Below are positions 50,276 to 59,126 of a stretch of 64,000 bases of DNA, in pieces. Under the pieces are notes generated by a model that saw only the letters and a program-made list of their open reading frames with translations, did no database searches and had not been told where the DNA came from. Source of the DNA: TMP-86 sp031394735. GTDB lineage: Bacteria > Pseudomonadota > Gammaproteobacteria > Steroidobacterales > Steroidobacteraceae. Each line of letters starts with the position of its first letter. The first letter of the stretch is position 1. Location: contig JANMXI010000263.1 in assembly GCA_031394735.1 (NCBI GenBank), forward strand, positions 1 through 64,000, read 5' to 3'. Position numbers and translations under genes: made by a program.

Positions 50276-52138
50276 GTGGAAGCCAACAAAGAACTGTCGG
50301 TTGGGTTGGTGCTGTTGTGTCTGAGCCTGGGCAATCTGGGTGCCACGCGCGCAGCCGCCGCGGCTGATCGGCCGCCGGCGGAGATTTACAAAACCATCTG
50401 CGCCGCTTGTCACGAGGGCGCCGTACCGCGCGCACCGCACTCGGTCGAGTTTCAGATGTTGGGCCCGCGCACCATTCTCACCGCGCTCGAAAGCGGCGTG
50501 ATGCAAGCCCAAGGCGCGCTATTGACGCCGACTGAACGGCGCGCGATAGCCGAGCATCTGGCCGGCGCTGCACTGCCGGCAGAACAAGCCGCGCCGCACG
50601 CTTCCTGCGATGCCGCGCACTCACGATTCGACTTCAACCGCCCACCACCGCTCGCCGGCTGGGCCATGACATTGGAAGGCACGCGACACGTCTCTGCAAA
50701 GGCCGCCAGCCTGCGCACAGCCGATGTGCCGCGGCTTGAGTTGAAATGGGCGTTTGCGTTCCCCGGCGCCACTCGCGCGCGGTCGCAGCCGACTGTGGGC
50801 GGCGGCGCATTATATGTGGGGAGTCAGGACGGCACGATCTACGCAATCGATTTTGCCACCGGCTGTGTTCGATTCACGTTTGCAGCGGACGCCGAAGTCC
50901 GTTCGAGCCCGGTATTGGAACCCTGGCGCAGTGGCGATCGGACTGCGAAACCTAAGCTATGGTTCGGCGATTTCAAGGGCAACGCCTATGCGCTGGACGC
51001 ACAATCGGGCGCTTTGCTGTGGAAGACACGCGTTGATGAACACCCTCGTCTGACCATCACCGGATCGCCGCGCTACTACGACGGAAGACTCTACGTGCCG
51101 ATGTCATCGAACGAGTGGGCCGCCGCCGCCAACCCCGCCTATGAATGCTGCACGTTCCGTGGCGGCGTCGCCGCGTTGGATGCGGCGACCGGCGCCTTGG
51201 CGTGGCGCTCGTATTCCATTCCCCAGGCACCGCAGGCGACCGGCGAAGTCAACGCAACCGGCGCGGCAAGGCGTCATCCAGCCGGCGCTCCCGTGTGGAA
51301 TTCGCCCACCATCGACGTCAAGCGACGGCGTCTGTATGTCGGCACCGGCGAGGCGTACACGTCGCCGGCTGCCGCGCAAAGCGATTCGGTGATCGCCTAC
51401 GATCTGAAAGACGGACGCATGCTGTGGTGGCACCAATCGATCGCAGGCGACGGCTGGAACATGGCCTGCTTCATTGGTGGCGGCACCAACTGCCCGGCAG
51501 AGAACGGTCCCGACCTCGACATCGGCGCGCCACCGATTCTGCACCGGCTGCCCTCCGGCGCCGAGGTGCTGCTCGTCGGTCAAAAGTCCGGCGACGTGTT
51601 CGCGCTCAGTCCGGATGATGGACGGCTGCTGTGGAAGGTGAAGTACGGTCGGGGCGGTTTCGCCGGCGGCGTGCACTGGGGCATGTCGGCGAGCGCACGC
51701 ACGCTCTTCGCACCCAACGCGGACACCACCTTTCTGGGAACCGAGAAGGGCGAACCCAAGCCAGGACTGTTTGCATTGGACCCGGCCAACGGCAAGATCA
51801 AATGGTTTGCCGCCGCGCCCGATGTTTGCAAACCCGAACAGAAACCTGGCTGCGATCGCGGCTTTTCACCCCCACCGACCTCGATGCCCGGCGTGGTATT
51901 CCAGCCCTCCTACGACGGCTGGCTACGAGCCTACCGGGAAACCGACGGCCGGATGCTCTGGTCGTTTAATACGGCACGCGATTTCGACACCGTCTCCGGC
52001 AAGAAGGCGCACGGCGGCTCGATCGAAAGTGCCGGCGCCATCATCGCCGAGGGTCGGGTGGTGGTGAACTCAGGGTATCTGTTCGGCGGACGCATGCAGG
52101 GCAATGTACTGCTGGTGTTTTCGGTGAACGGCAAATAG
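50276..52138 (+). CDS. PQQ-dependent alcohol dehydrogenase with N-terminal cytochrome c domain
   Basis: A 620-residue exported dehydrogenase. A signal-like start (LSVGLVLLCLSLGNLGATRA) precedes a cytochrome c domain with the haem site CAACH at residues 42-46. The PQQ propeller follows, with W-motif repeats such as ALDAATGALAWRSYSIPQ and VIAYDLKDGRMLWWHQ. The vicinal Cys in AYECCTFRGG resembles the disulphide ring near PQQ. The domain order (haem first) is like polyvinyl-alcohol dehydrogenase, the reverse of many alcohol dehydrogenases. GTG 50276 with GAGGGGG 8 bases upstream was used. Confidence 0.87.
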   Translation: MEANKELSVGLVLLCLSLGNLGATRAAAAADRPPAEIYKTICAACHEGAVPRAPHSVEFQMLGPRTILTALESGVMQAQGALLTPTERRAIAEHLAGAALPAEQAAPHASCDAAHSRFDFNRPPPLAGWAMTLEGTRHVSAKAASLRTADVPRLELKWAFAFPGATRARSQPTVGGGALYVGSQDGTIYAIDFATGCVRFTFAADAEVRSSPVLEPWRSGDRTAKPKLWFGDFKGNAYALDAQSGALLWKTRVDEHPRLTITGSPRYYDGRLYVPMSSNEWAAAANPAYECCTFRGGVAALDAATGALAWRSYSIPQAPQATGEVNATGAARRHPAGAPVWNSPTIDVKRRRLYVGTGEAYTSPAAAQSDSVIAYDLKDGRMLWWHQSIAGDGWNMACFIGGGTNCPAENGPDLDIGAPPILHRLPSGAEVLLVGQKSGDVFALSPDDGRLLWKVKYGRGGFAGGVHWGMSASARTLFAPNADTTFLGTEKGEPKPGLFALDPANGKIKWFAAAPDVCKPEQKPGCDRGFSPPPTSMPGVVFQPSYDGWLRAYRETDGRMLWSFNTARDFDTVSGKKAHGGSIESAGAIIAEGRVVVNSGYLFGGRMQGNVLLVFSVNGK

Positions 52139-52154
52139 TGGCGAAGGACTAACG

Positions 52155-53411
52155 ATGAAGCAAATGAGTGGCGAATCTCCCGATGCCTGGAACTTGATGG
52201 ATCCGAAAGTCCAACAATGTCCCTACGATTTTTATCGAGCCACTCGCGAGCAGGCGCCGGTTTACCGCATGCCCCAGAACGGGTTCTATCTGGTGACCTC
52301 CTTCGACCTGTGCCGCGAAGTCATCCGGCAGCCCGACCTGTTTGCCTCCGGCGTGAGCCCGATGGCGCTGCGCGAAGGCGAGGTGCCGCAGGACATCATC
52401 GACATCTACGTCAATCAAGGGTGGATTCCCCTCGCCTCCTGTTCCACTTCCGATCCGCCGCAACATACCCGCGTGCGCGCGTTTCTCGAACCGCTGTTCA
52501 CGGCCCGCCGCGTACGCGAGATCACGCCGCTGATCGACCGAACCGTGTCGAACCTGCTGGATGGACTCGCGGGGCGCAGCGACATTGAATTCGTGCACGA
52601 ATTCTCGCACCCCTTGCCGATGATCGTGATCGCCGAACTGATTGGCGTGCCGCATACCGACCTGACCCGCTTCAAGGCATGGTCGGATGCCATCGTCGAG
52701 CCATTCAGCATGATGGTGTCGCATGAGCGTGAACTCGAGTGCGCGCGATTGGTGGTGGAAATGCAGCAGTATTTCGCTGCGCTGCTCGACGAGCGGCGCA
52801 ACGCGCCGCGTGAGGATCTGCTGACCCAACTGGTCAAGGCGGCGGACGATCCGGAACTGCATTTCAACCTGCCGGAACAACTGACCATCATCACCATCGA
52901 CCTGCTGGCGTCGGGCAATGAAACGACGACCGCGGCGATTTCTTCAGGACTGCTGTTGTTGATGCACGATCCGGAAAGCTTGGCCGCCGTGCGCAGCAAT
53001 CGCGACCTGTTGCACAACCTCGCCGAAGAAATCTTGCGGCTGGAGTCGCCGGCGCAGGGGATGTTCCGCCGGGTCATGAAAGACACGGTGCTCGGTGGCG
53101 TTGCCTTGCGCAAAGACGAAATTCTGTCGCTGCGTTTCGGTGCGGCGAATCGCGACGAGTCACAGTTTCCCGAAGCAGAACGCATCAACCTGCGACGCCA
53201 TCAGCCCGGCAAGCATCTGGCGCTCGGCATCGGCCGACATCATTGCATCGGGGCGCAGCTGGCGCGGCAGGAACTGATCAGCGCATTTGGGGGATTGTTG
53301 GAGCGGTATCAAGGCTTCACCGCGACACCAGGCCACGCTCCCCCCAGTTACACGCCCAGCTTCTTTGGCCGCAACATTCGCGAACTTTACGTCACGCTTC
53401 AGCCTGCTTGA
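52155..53411 (+). CDS. Cytochrome P450
   Basis: A 418-residue soluble bacterial P450. The I-helix oxygen-binding motif is SGNETTTAAIS near residue 255, the ExxR motif is LAEEILRLESPAQG near 295 and the haem loop is LALGIGRHHCIGAQLARQE near 360, with the Cys ligand. The N-terminus (QQCPYDFYRATREQAPVYRM) fits class I enzymes. It needs a ferredoxin such as that at 24947. It is the last gene of the plus-strand unit, ending 2 bases from the convergent PQQ dehydrogenase gene. CYP family and substrate cannot be assigned here. Confidence 0.93.
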   Translation: MKQMSGESPDAWNLMDPKVQQCPYDFYRATREQAPVYRMPQNGFYLVTSFDLCREVIRQPDLFASGVSPMALREGEVPQDIIDIYVNQGWIPLASCSTSDPPQHTRVRAFLEPLFTARRVREITPLIDRTVSNLLDGLAGRSDIEFVHEFSHPLPMIVIAELIGVPHTDLTRFKAWSDAIVEPFSMMVSHERELECARLVVEMQQYFAALLDERRNAPREDLLTQLVKAADDPELHFNLPEQLTIITIDLLASGNETTTAAISSGLLLLMHDPESLAAVRSNRDLLHNLAEEILRLESPAQGMFRRVMKDTVLGGVALRKDEILSLRFGAANRDESQFPEAERINLRRHQPGKHLALGIGRHHCIGAQLARQELISAFGGLLERYQGFTATPGHAPPSYTPSFFGRNIRELYVTLQPA

Positions 53412-53413
53412 GG

Positions 53414-55372
53414 TCAGTGGCTATTAGGCAGCGCGAAGGCCACGATCTCATCACCCGCCGGTGAGTTGAACCAAAGATGATGGCCCGTGGCCAGCACCAC
53501 GAACTGGCGACTGCCGGCTTCGTAGGTCATGGGTGTGGTCTGCGTTCCAGCCGGCATCTCCTCGCGCCACAACATCTTGCCGCTGTCGACATCGAACGCG
53601 CGCAGGAAGCCATCCATGGTGGCGGCGATGAATACCAGGCCGCCGGCGGTGATGACCGGACCGCCGAGATTGGGCGTACCGAGGTTCCATTCGAATCGGA
53701 CGGGCAGTTGCTTTTCGATCGACCCTAGCGGCACGCGCCACTTGATCTCGCCGTCCACCATGTTGACGGCAACCAGCTCACCCCAGGGTGGCGCAGTGCA
53801 TGGTGCCCCCCACGGCGACAGCAACCATTCGCGACGCACACCGTAAGGAGTACCGGTTGCCGCAGAGGTGTCTTTGCCGTCCTTCAGTTCGATTCCCTCG
53901 ACGCCGGGAATCTCCTTGCGCGGCACCATCTTCACCACTTGCGCCACGCGGTTCACATTCACGAGCATCAACTGCCGCGCAGGATCAAATGCAGCGCCGC
54001 CCCAATTGGCGCCGCCGGCAGAACCGGGCGACAGAACGGTGCCGGGCGCAGTCGACGGCGGCGTGAAGATTCCTTCGGAACGCATCCCCGTCATCAGTTT
54101 GCGGCAGGCATTGCGGTCCCAAAACGTAAAGCCCCATGCATCCTCAGGCTTCGCCGACAGCGGGACCAGCGGCGCAGGCTTGACCGGGAATGGCTGCGTC
54201 GGCGAGAGCCATTCGCCCGGCAGACCGCCCTGGGGCACAGGCCGCTCCTCGATGGGAAACAACGGTGTGCCGTTGGTGCGATCAAACACGAAGACGAAAC
54301 CCTGCTTGGTGTTCTGGATGACCGCTGGCACCATCCGTCCACCGCGCCGGATCTCGGTCAACAGCGGCGGCGAGGAGACGTCGTAGTCCCAGATGTCATG
54401 GTGAACGCTTTGAAAATGCCAGACGGGCTTGCCGCTGCCGGCATCGAGGGCGACGAGTGAACTCGAGTACAGGTTGTTGCCCTTGCGCTCACCGCCGTAA
54501 AAATCCGGCGAGGCGGAACCGATCGGCGCATAGATCATGCCGCGGGCTTCATCGGCCACCATCGTCGACCAGACATTGGCCGCACCGGTGTGCCGGGCAC
54601 TGTCGTTCTGCCAGGTTGCGTACGCCGGATCTGCTGGATCGCGCGGCACCGGATCGAACTTCCAGCGCGTCGCGCCGGTGCGCGCGTCGAACGCGAACAC
54701 CGTCCCGGGCGGAGAATCGGTGCGGATGTTGTCCATGATGGACGAACTCACGGCCACGATGCCCGATGCGACCACAGGAGCGGAAATCAGCTTGGACTCG
54801 CCTGGATAATGGTCCGGCCAGTCGCGCACCACCTCAACCTGTCCCGCCACTCCAAAATCCGCGCAGGGCCGCCCCGTATGTGCATCGAGCGCGATCACTC
54901 GTGAATCATTGGTGGCCGTGAAAACACGAACCGCGCAGGCGGCGCCCGCCGGCGCCTGTGGGTCGCGCCATACAGAAACTCCGCGGCAGCTGTACTGGAA
55001 CGGCAGCACTTGATTCAGTTTGATCTTGGGGTCAAAGACCCACTGCTCGCGACCGGTGGCAGCGTCCAACGCGATGACGCGATTGAACGGCGTGCAAAAC
55101 AGCAGCGAACCATCGACCAGAATAGGCGTGACCTGCGTGGAACTATTGGTGATGAGGGCCGCGCCGCGACGCTTCACCTCGCCGGTCGAATACCGCCACG
55201 CAATTGCCAGGTCACCGACATTGTCGCGGTTGATCTGCTTGGCGGTGGAGAAACGCGTGCCACCGGAGTCACCGCCATAGTAAGGCCACCCGGCCGCATA
55301 GGTTGCACCTGCCGGATGAGCCAAGATGCCGATCAACGCAAGCGCACAAACCCGTCTGGCGTTGCTGCGCAT
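53414..55372 (-). CDS. PQQ-dependent dehydrogenase (quinoprotein glucose/alcohol dehydrogenase type)
   Basis: A 652-residue exported quinoprotein. The signal peptide (VCALALIGILAHPAGATYA) is followed by WPYYGGDSGGTRFSTAKQIN and propeller repeats such as VIALDAATGREQWVFDPK, AFDARTGATRWKFDP and LVALDAGSGKPVWHFQ. The active-site-like HHDIWDYDVSSPPLL region is characteristic of the glucose-dehydrogenase type. There is no haem motif, so electrons probably go to ubiquinone or a separate cytochrome. It is the last gene of the minus-strand M24-E1 operon, 11 bases after the ABM gene. Confidence 0.9.
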   Translation of the reverse strand: MRSNARRVCALALIGILAHPAGATYAAGWPYYGGDSGGTRFSTAKQINRDNVGDLAIAWRYSTGEVKRRGAALITNSSTQVTPILVDGSLLFCTPFNRVIALDAATGREQWVFDPKIKLNQVLPFQYSCRGVSVWRDPQAPAGAACAVRVFTATNDSRVIALDAHTGRPCADFGVAGQVEVVRDWPDHYPGESKLISAPVVASGIVAVSSSIMDNIRTDSPPGTVFAFDARTGATRWKFDPVPRDPADPAYATWQNDSARHTGAANVWSTMVADEARGMIYAPIGSASPDFYGGERKGNNLYSSSLVALDAGSGKPVWHFQSVHHDIWDYDVSSPPLLTEIRRGGRMVPAVIQNTKQGFVFVFDRTNGTPLFPIEERPVPQGGLPGEWLSPTQPFPVKPAPLVPLSAKPEDAWGFTFWDRNACRKLMTGMRSEGIFTPPSTAPGTVLSPGSAGGANWGGAAFDPARQLMLVNVNRVAQVVKMVPRKEIPGVEGIELKDGKDTSAATGTPYGVRREWLLSPWGAPCTAPPWGELVAVNMVDGEIKWRVPLGSIEKQLPVRFEWNLGTPNLGGPVITAGGLVFIAATMDGFLRAFDVDSGKMLWREEMPAGTQTTPMTYEAGSRQFVVLATGHHLWFNSPAGDEIVAFALPNSH

Positions 55373-55383
55373 CGGCTTGACGC

Positions 55384-55698
55384 TCAGACAGCCGGCTTCA
55401 TGAACTCAATCACCGGCTCGCCATCGAGGCACGCCCAGCCCGCCGCCGACATCGCCACATGGTAGGGAGCATTTTGGTGAGCCTGCTGAGACGCTTCATC
55501 GACAAAGCCTTCGAGGAATACAAACTCGTTGGGGTGACTGCCCTGCAGGATTTCGTAGAACAGCGTGGTGGCTTCATGCTTGCGCACGTTGGCGCGCAGT
55601 TCAGCAACGAGGCGCAGAAACTCGGCGCGCTTTTCCGGTTTGGTCCGCACCCGCATGTAGGTTGCATATCCCACTGAGTTGCCCACTGACGTGCTCAT
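55384..55698 (-). CDS. Third antibiotic-biosynthesis-monooxygenase-domain protein
   Basis: A 104-residue protein: a short head, then YATYMRVRTKPEKRAEFLRL, HEATTLFYEILQGSHPNEFV and FLEGFVDEASQQAHQNAPYH. It is a YgiN/ABM dimeric barrel like the two at 32432 and 32731. Its ATG overlaps the E1-beta stop (ATGA), so the two are coupled. Start 55698 was preferred over 55860. Function unknown. Confidence 0.82.
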   Translation of the reverse strand: MSTSVGNSVGYATYMRVRTKPEKRAEFLRLVAELRANVRKHEATTLFYEILQGSHPNEFVFLEGFVDEASQQAHQNAPYHVAMSAAGWACLDGEPVIEFMKPAV

Positions 55699-56723
55699 CC
55701 GGTGCGCGCCAGTTTTGCACCCAGCGCCATGCGCACCGCGCGTTCGATCTTGTCCGGCGAGGGAATCCATTCCTGCTCGAGATGCGGCGTCGCAGGGACC
55801 GGTGTGTGCGGCGGCGTGACCTTTTGCACCGGCGCTTTGAGGGCATCGAGCGCTTCGCAAGCAGCGAGGCTCGCGATCTCACTGGCCATGCCGCAGAGCG
55901 GGCCGCCTTCATCAACCACGACGAGGCGACCGGTCTTCTCCACGGATTCCAGGATGCTGTCCTTATCCAGTGGCGAAGTGGTGCGCGGATCGATGACCTC
56001 GACGGAGATTCCTTCCTTGGCGAGCTTGTCGGCCACCTTGTTCGCCAGCACGACCATGCGCGAGAAGGCCACGATGGTAACGTGGTTGCCGCGACGCGTG
56101 ATGTTGGCCTCGCCAAACGGCACGAGATACTCGCCGTCAGGCACTTCCCCGGACTCGGCGTACAGGACCTTGTGTTCACAAAAGATCACCGGGTCGTCAT
56201 CGCGGATGGCGGTGGTCAACAGTCCCTTGGCATCGGCGGGTGAGGACGGCAGAATCACTTTCAAGCCGGGAATCGCCGTCAGCAGTGCGTGCAGGCTCTG
56301 CGAATGCTGCGGGCCTGCGCCATAGCCAGCGCCCATCAAAGTGCGGATCACGACCGGCACCGTGCATTTGCCGCCGAACATGTAACGGAATTTGGCCTGC
56401 TGGTTCAATATCTGATCCAGACAGACACCGAGGAAGTCGATGAACATGACTTCGGCCACGGGCCGCAACCCGGTCAATGCCGCGCCATTGGCAGCGCCGA
56501 CGATCGCCGATTCGGTGATGGGTGTGTCGATAACCCGGTGCCGGCCGAACTCCGCCGCAAACCCTGCGGTCACGCCGAACGTGCCGCCGGCTGCCTCCAC
56601 TTCGCCCGCCGTGCCCCCCATGCCGCCGACGATGTCCTCGCCGAGCAGAATGACACGGGAATCACGCCGCATCTCGCCTTGCAGTGCCTCGGTAATTGCT
56701 TCGCGGTAAGACTTGATTGGCAT
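55695..56723 (-). CDS. 2-oxoacid dehydrogenase E1-beta subunit (acetoin dehydrogenase AcoB-like)
   Basis: A 342-residue transketolase-like beta subunit. MPIKSYREAITEALQGEMRR is followed by LLGEDIVGGMGG, HRVIDTPITESAIVGAANGA and GAGYGAGPQHSQSLHALLTA. The C-terminal domain starts near residue 205 (HVTIVAFSRMVVLANKVADK). It forms the heterotetrameric TPP-dependent E1 with the alpha subunit encoded 1 base upstream. Closest to acetoin dehydrogenase and branched-chain oxoacid enzymes; the substrate may be acetoin or another 2-oxo compound. Confidence 0.92.
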   Translation of the reverse strand: MPIKSYREAITEALQGEMRRDSRVILLGEDIVGGMGGTAGEVEAAGGTFGVTAGFAAEFGRHRVIDTPITESAIVGAANGAALTGLRPVAEVMFIDFLGVCLDQILNQQAKFRYMFGGKCTVPVVIRTLMGAGYGAGPQHSQSLHALLTAIPGLKVILPSSPADAKGLLTTAIRDDDPVIFCEHKVLYAESGEVPDGEYLVPFGEANITRRGNHVTIVAFSRMVVLANKVADKLAKEGISVEVIDPRTTSPLDKDSILESVEKTGRLVVVDEGGPLCGMASEIASLAACEALDALKAPVQKVTPPHTPVPATPHLEQEWIPSPDKIERAVRMALGAKLARTG

Positions 56724-56724
56724 G

Positions 56725-57693
56725 TCAGTAGCTCCCGTACACATCCGAATAAAGCGCATCGATCGTAGGCTTGGGCGCAGCCTTGGCCACGTTGACCTTG
56801 TCCTCGATGAGTTCGACGATTTCCTCGTCGATTTCCTGTAGTTCCTCTGCCTCGATGCCATGGCTTGCAATCAGGGCAGCACTGAACTTGAGCATCGGAT
56901 CGGACGATGCGCGCAATCGATCCACTTCTTTGCTGTCACGATACTTTTGCATGTCGCCCTCGAAGTGCCCGTACCAGCGATAGGCGAACGCTTCGACGGC
57001 ACTCGGGCCCTCGCCCTTGCGCGCCCGCGCCACGGCGCGACCGACGGCATCGTAGACGGCAAAGAAATCCGTGCCGTCGACCTTTTCCGCCGGCATGCCG
57101 AAAGCAGCCGCGCGCTTGGCGATGTCGGCGCCACCGAGGTGGTACGACGCGCCGGTAAATTCAGCGTAGCCGTTGTTCTCGTACATGAAGATCATCGGCA
57201 GCTTGAGCACGGCCGCCATGGTGAGCGACTCCGCCACGGTGCCCTGGTTGGATGCGCCGTCGCCGATAAACGCCATGGCCACGCCGTCTGTGCCGAGCGT
57301 TTTTTGAGTGAGCGCTGCTCCCACGGCAATCGGTGGTGCGCCGCCGACGATTGCATTGGCGCCGAGCATGCCCTTGCGCAAATCCGCGATGTGCATCGAC
57401 CCACCCTTGCCATTGCACAATCCGCCCTGCTTGCAATAAATCTCCAGCAGCATGTCGCCGATGTCGCACCCTTTGGCGATGCAATGGCCATGGCCGCGAT
57501 GGGTGCTGCCGATGTAATCGGTGTCGCGCAGGTTCATGCAGGCGCCAACGCCGATCGCTTCCTGCCCGCAATAGAGGTGAACAAAACCGGGCACCGTGCC
57601 CATCTGCACTTCGCGCCGCATGCGCTCCTCAAATTCGCGGATGGCGCGCATGCGTCGGTACGCATCGAGCAGCATCACTGGGTCGTAAGTCAT
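56725..57693 (-). CDS. 2-oxoacid dehydrogenase E1-alpha subunit (acetoin dehydrogenase AcoA-like)
   Basis: A 322-residue E1-alpha. It has MRAIREFEERMRREVQMGTV, then GFVHLYCGQEAIGVGACMNL and STHRGHGHCIAKGCDIGDML. The TPP-binding motif is GDGASNQGTVAESL...MYENNGYAE. This matches the AcoA/PdhA family and pairs with E1-beta just downstream. AGGAG precedes ATG 57693. It follows the M24 gene in the same operon by 11 bases. Confidence 0.92.
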   Translation of the reverse strand: MTYDPVMLLDAYRRMRAIREFEERMRREVQMGTVPGFVHLYCGQEAIGVGACMNLRDTDYIGSTHRGHGHCIAKGCDIGDMLLEIYCKQGGLCNGKGGSMHIADLRKGMLGANAIVGGAPPIAVGAALTQKTLGTDGVAMAFIGDGASNQGTVAESLTMAAVLKLPMIFMYENNGYAEFTGASYHLGGADIAKRAAAFGMPAEKVDGTDFFAVYDAVGRAVARARKGEGPSAVEAFAYRWYGHFEGDMQKYRDSKEVDRLRASSDPMLKFSAALIASHGIEAEELQEIDEEIVELIEDKVNVAKAAPKPTIDALYSDVYGSY

Positions 57694-57704
57694 CGCTGAC
57701 TCCT

Positions 57705-58979
57705 TCAAATGTTGCGTGGGCCAAAAACTTCCAGCGGCGCACGGTAGGTTGGAACCGGGCCCGCTTTTTCTATGATGTAGACATTTTCCATATGGCAGGG
57801 GCCATATTTGCCGCCGAAATACAAGCAATCGAGGCTGATCACCATGTTCTCCTCGATCTCAAAACCCTGCGCGCCGCGCAGGCCGAGGGACGGAAAGCCG
57901 ACCGGCATCTCCACCGGCGTAAGGCCAATGCCATGCGCGAATGTCAGCAGTTTCTCCGGCGCCGGCACTCCCGCGGCCTTGGCGTGCTCATAGGCAATCC
58001 GCGTGCATTCTCCCGTGTGGTTGCCGACCTTCATGTGGTCGGCAGCCTTGAGAAACGCATCGCGGATGGCGTCATGCATCCGCAGATATTCCGCCGGCGG
58101 ATTGCCGATGTAAGCAGTGCGATTGATGTCGATCCAGAAGCCTTCCATCTGGCCGAGTGTTTCGAGGATCACGATCTGACCCTTCTCGAGTGGCTTGTCG
58201 GAACGCGTTCGGAACAGCTCCGGAATGAACTCACCGCCAAACGCACCGCCAAACAGCAGCACTCCCTCATCGAGCGGCATGACGTCGATGGAAACCATGA
58301 AGGCTGCGAGCTCACGCTGCAGGTTAGTCCAGGTGATGCCCGGTTTGACGAGTGACGCCGCAAATTTCACGCATCGGTCGCCGACAGGCCCGAGGCGGCG
58401 AAACGCCGCAATCTCGTCAGGCGATTTGACGCTGCGGGCACGGATCATCAGATCCAGTGCATCCTCGACGACAATTCCAGTCAACCGCGGATCCTTGCGC
58501 AGCGCGAAGCCGACGCGCAGATCGTCAAAACCGATGGCCGCCTTGTGCAGGCCGTGCTCAGCGAGCGTCGTTGACAGGCAGGCGATGATGTCGGGTTCTG
58601 AGCGCCCGCGCACCCGCTCGGTGTATAGCTGCATCGCCGCGTCGGCGATTGCGCTGCGCCGAGCCCAGGGGTCCGCTTGGCGCGCCATTTCGCAAAAGGT
58701 CAGCAATTCAAACACGCGAATTTCATCGGCACGGTCCGGCTTGCCGGATTCCTGCATCACCGAGAGCATCGCGATGTTGGCTTCAGGAATCGCCAGAATC
58801 ACCGGCCGCTTGGGATCCAATGGCACGATGGCGGCGGCCAAGGGTTCCTGCAGGTTCCAACGCTCCAGCAAGGAGGTGTAGCCGGTGGCGTAAAGCACGT
58901 CGTACTGATTGGTCAGCACAACGGCCTCGAGGCCGGCTTTCGCCATGCCCGCTCGTATCCGCCCGAGTCGTGAATCCAT
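57705..58979 (-). CDS. M24-fold protein (creatinase/prolidase superfamily) with altered metal site
   Basis: A 424-residue protein with an N-terminal creatinase-like domain (YDVLYATGYTSLLERWNLQE) and a pita-bread C-terminal domain. The canonical metal ligands are D-D-H-E-E; here they are E273 (ILETLG), D284 (WIDINRT), H349 (FAHGIGL), D384 (ISLDCLYF) and E399 (HMENVYI). The second active-site His of the HExP motif is Val (LTPVEMP). It is thus unlikely to be an ordinary aminopeptidase. First gene of the operon with E1-alpha, E1-beta, ABM and PQQ dehydrogenase. ATG 58979 follows GGGGGG. Confidence 0.87.
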   Translation of the reverse strand: MDSRLGRIRAGMAKAGLEAVVLTNQYDVLYATGYTSLLERWNLQEPLAAAIVPLDPKRPVILAIPEANIAMLSVMQESGKPDRADEIRVFELLTFCEMARQADPWARRSAIADAAMQLYTERVRGRSEPDIIACLSTTLAEHGLHKAAIGFDDLRVGFALRKDPRLTGIVVEDALDLMIRARSVKSPDEIAAFRRLGPVGDRCVKFAASLVKPGITWTNLQRELAAFMVSIDVMPLDEGVLLFGGAFGGEFIPELFRTRSDKPLEKGQIVILETLGQMEGFWIDINRTAYIGNPPAEYLRMHDAIRDAFLKAADHMKVGNHTGECTRIAYEHAKAAGVPAPEKLLTFAHGIGLTPVEMPVGFPSLGLRGAQGFEIEENMVISLDCLYFGGKYGPCHMENVYIIEKAGPVPTYRAPLEVFGPRNI

Positions 58980-59023
58980 GCCCCCCACCCGTTCAGCCTA
59001 ACAGTTGTCGCAGTGCCAATAAA

Positions 59024-59041
59024 AAACAGTCGGTACTGTTT
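59024..59041. promoter_or_regulatory. Palindromic operator C (AAACAGTC-GG-TACTGTTT)
   Basis: One base different from operators A and B: the right half begins T instead of G. It lies between the divergent M24 genes, 45 bases from the minus-strand start and 86 from the plus-strand start. TATATA (59061-59066) lies 19 bases downstream on the plus side, as for A and B. A-rich and T-rich flanks are also conserved. Confidence 0.75.
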
Positions 59042-59060
59042 TTTTTATACGATACGCTAC

Positions 59061-59066
59061 TATATA
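59061..59066 (+). promoter_or_regulatory. -10 box (TATATA) of the second M24 gene
   Basis: TATATA placed exactly as the TATAAT boxes of operators A and B. The predicted transcription start near 59073 leaves about 54 bases before ATG 59127. No good -35 is present; the palindrome covers that position. Confidence 0.5.
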
Positions 59067-59126
59067 TGTTCGCGTAAAGCGCGGTGCATCCGCACCGACC
59101 TCGGGGCAGACTTTGGGACACTCCTT

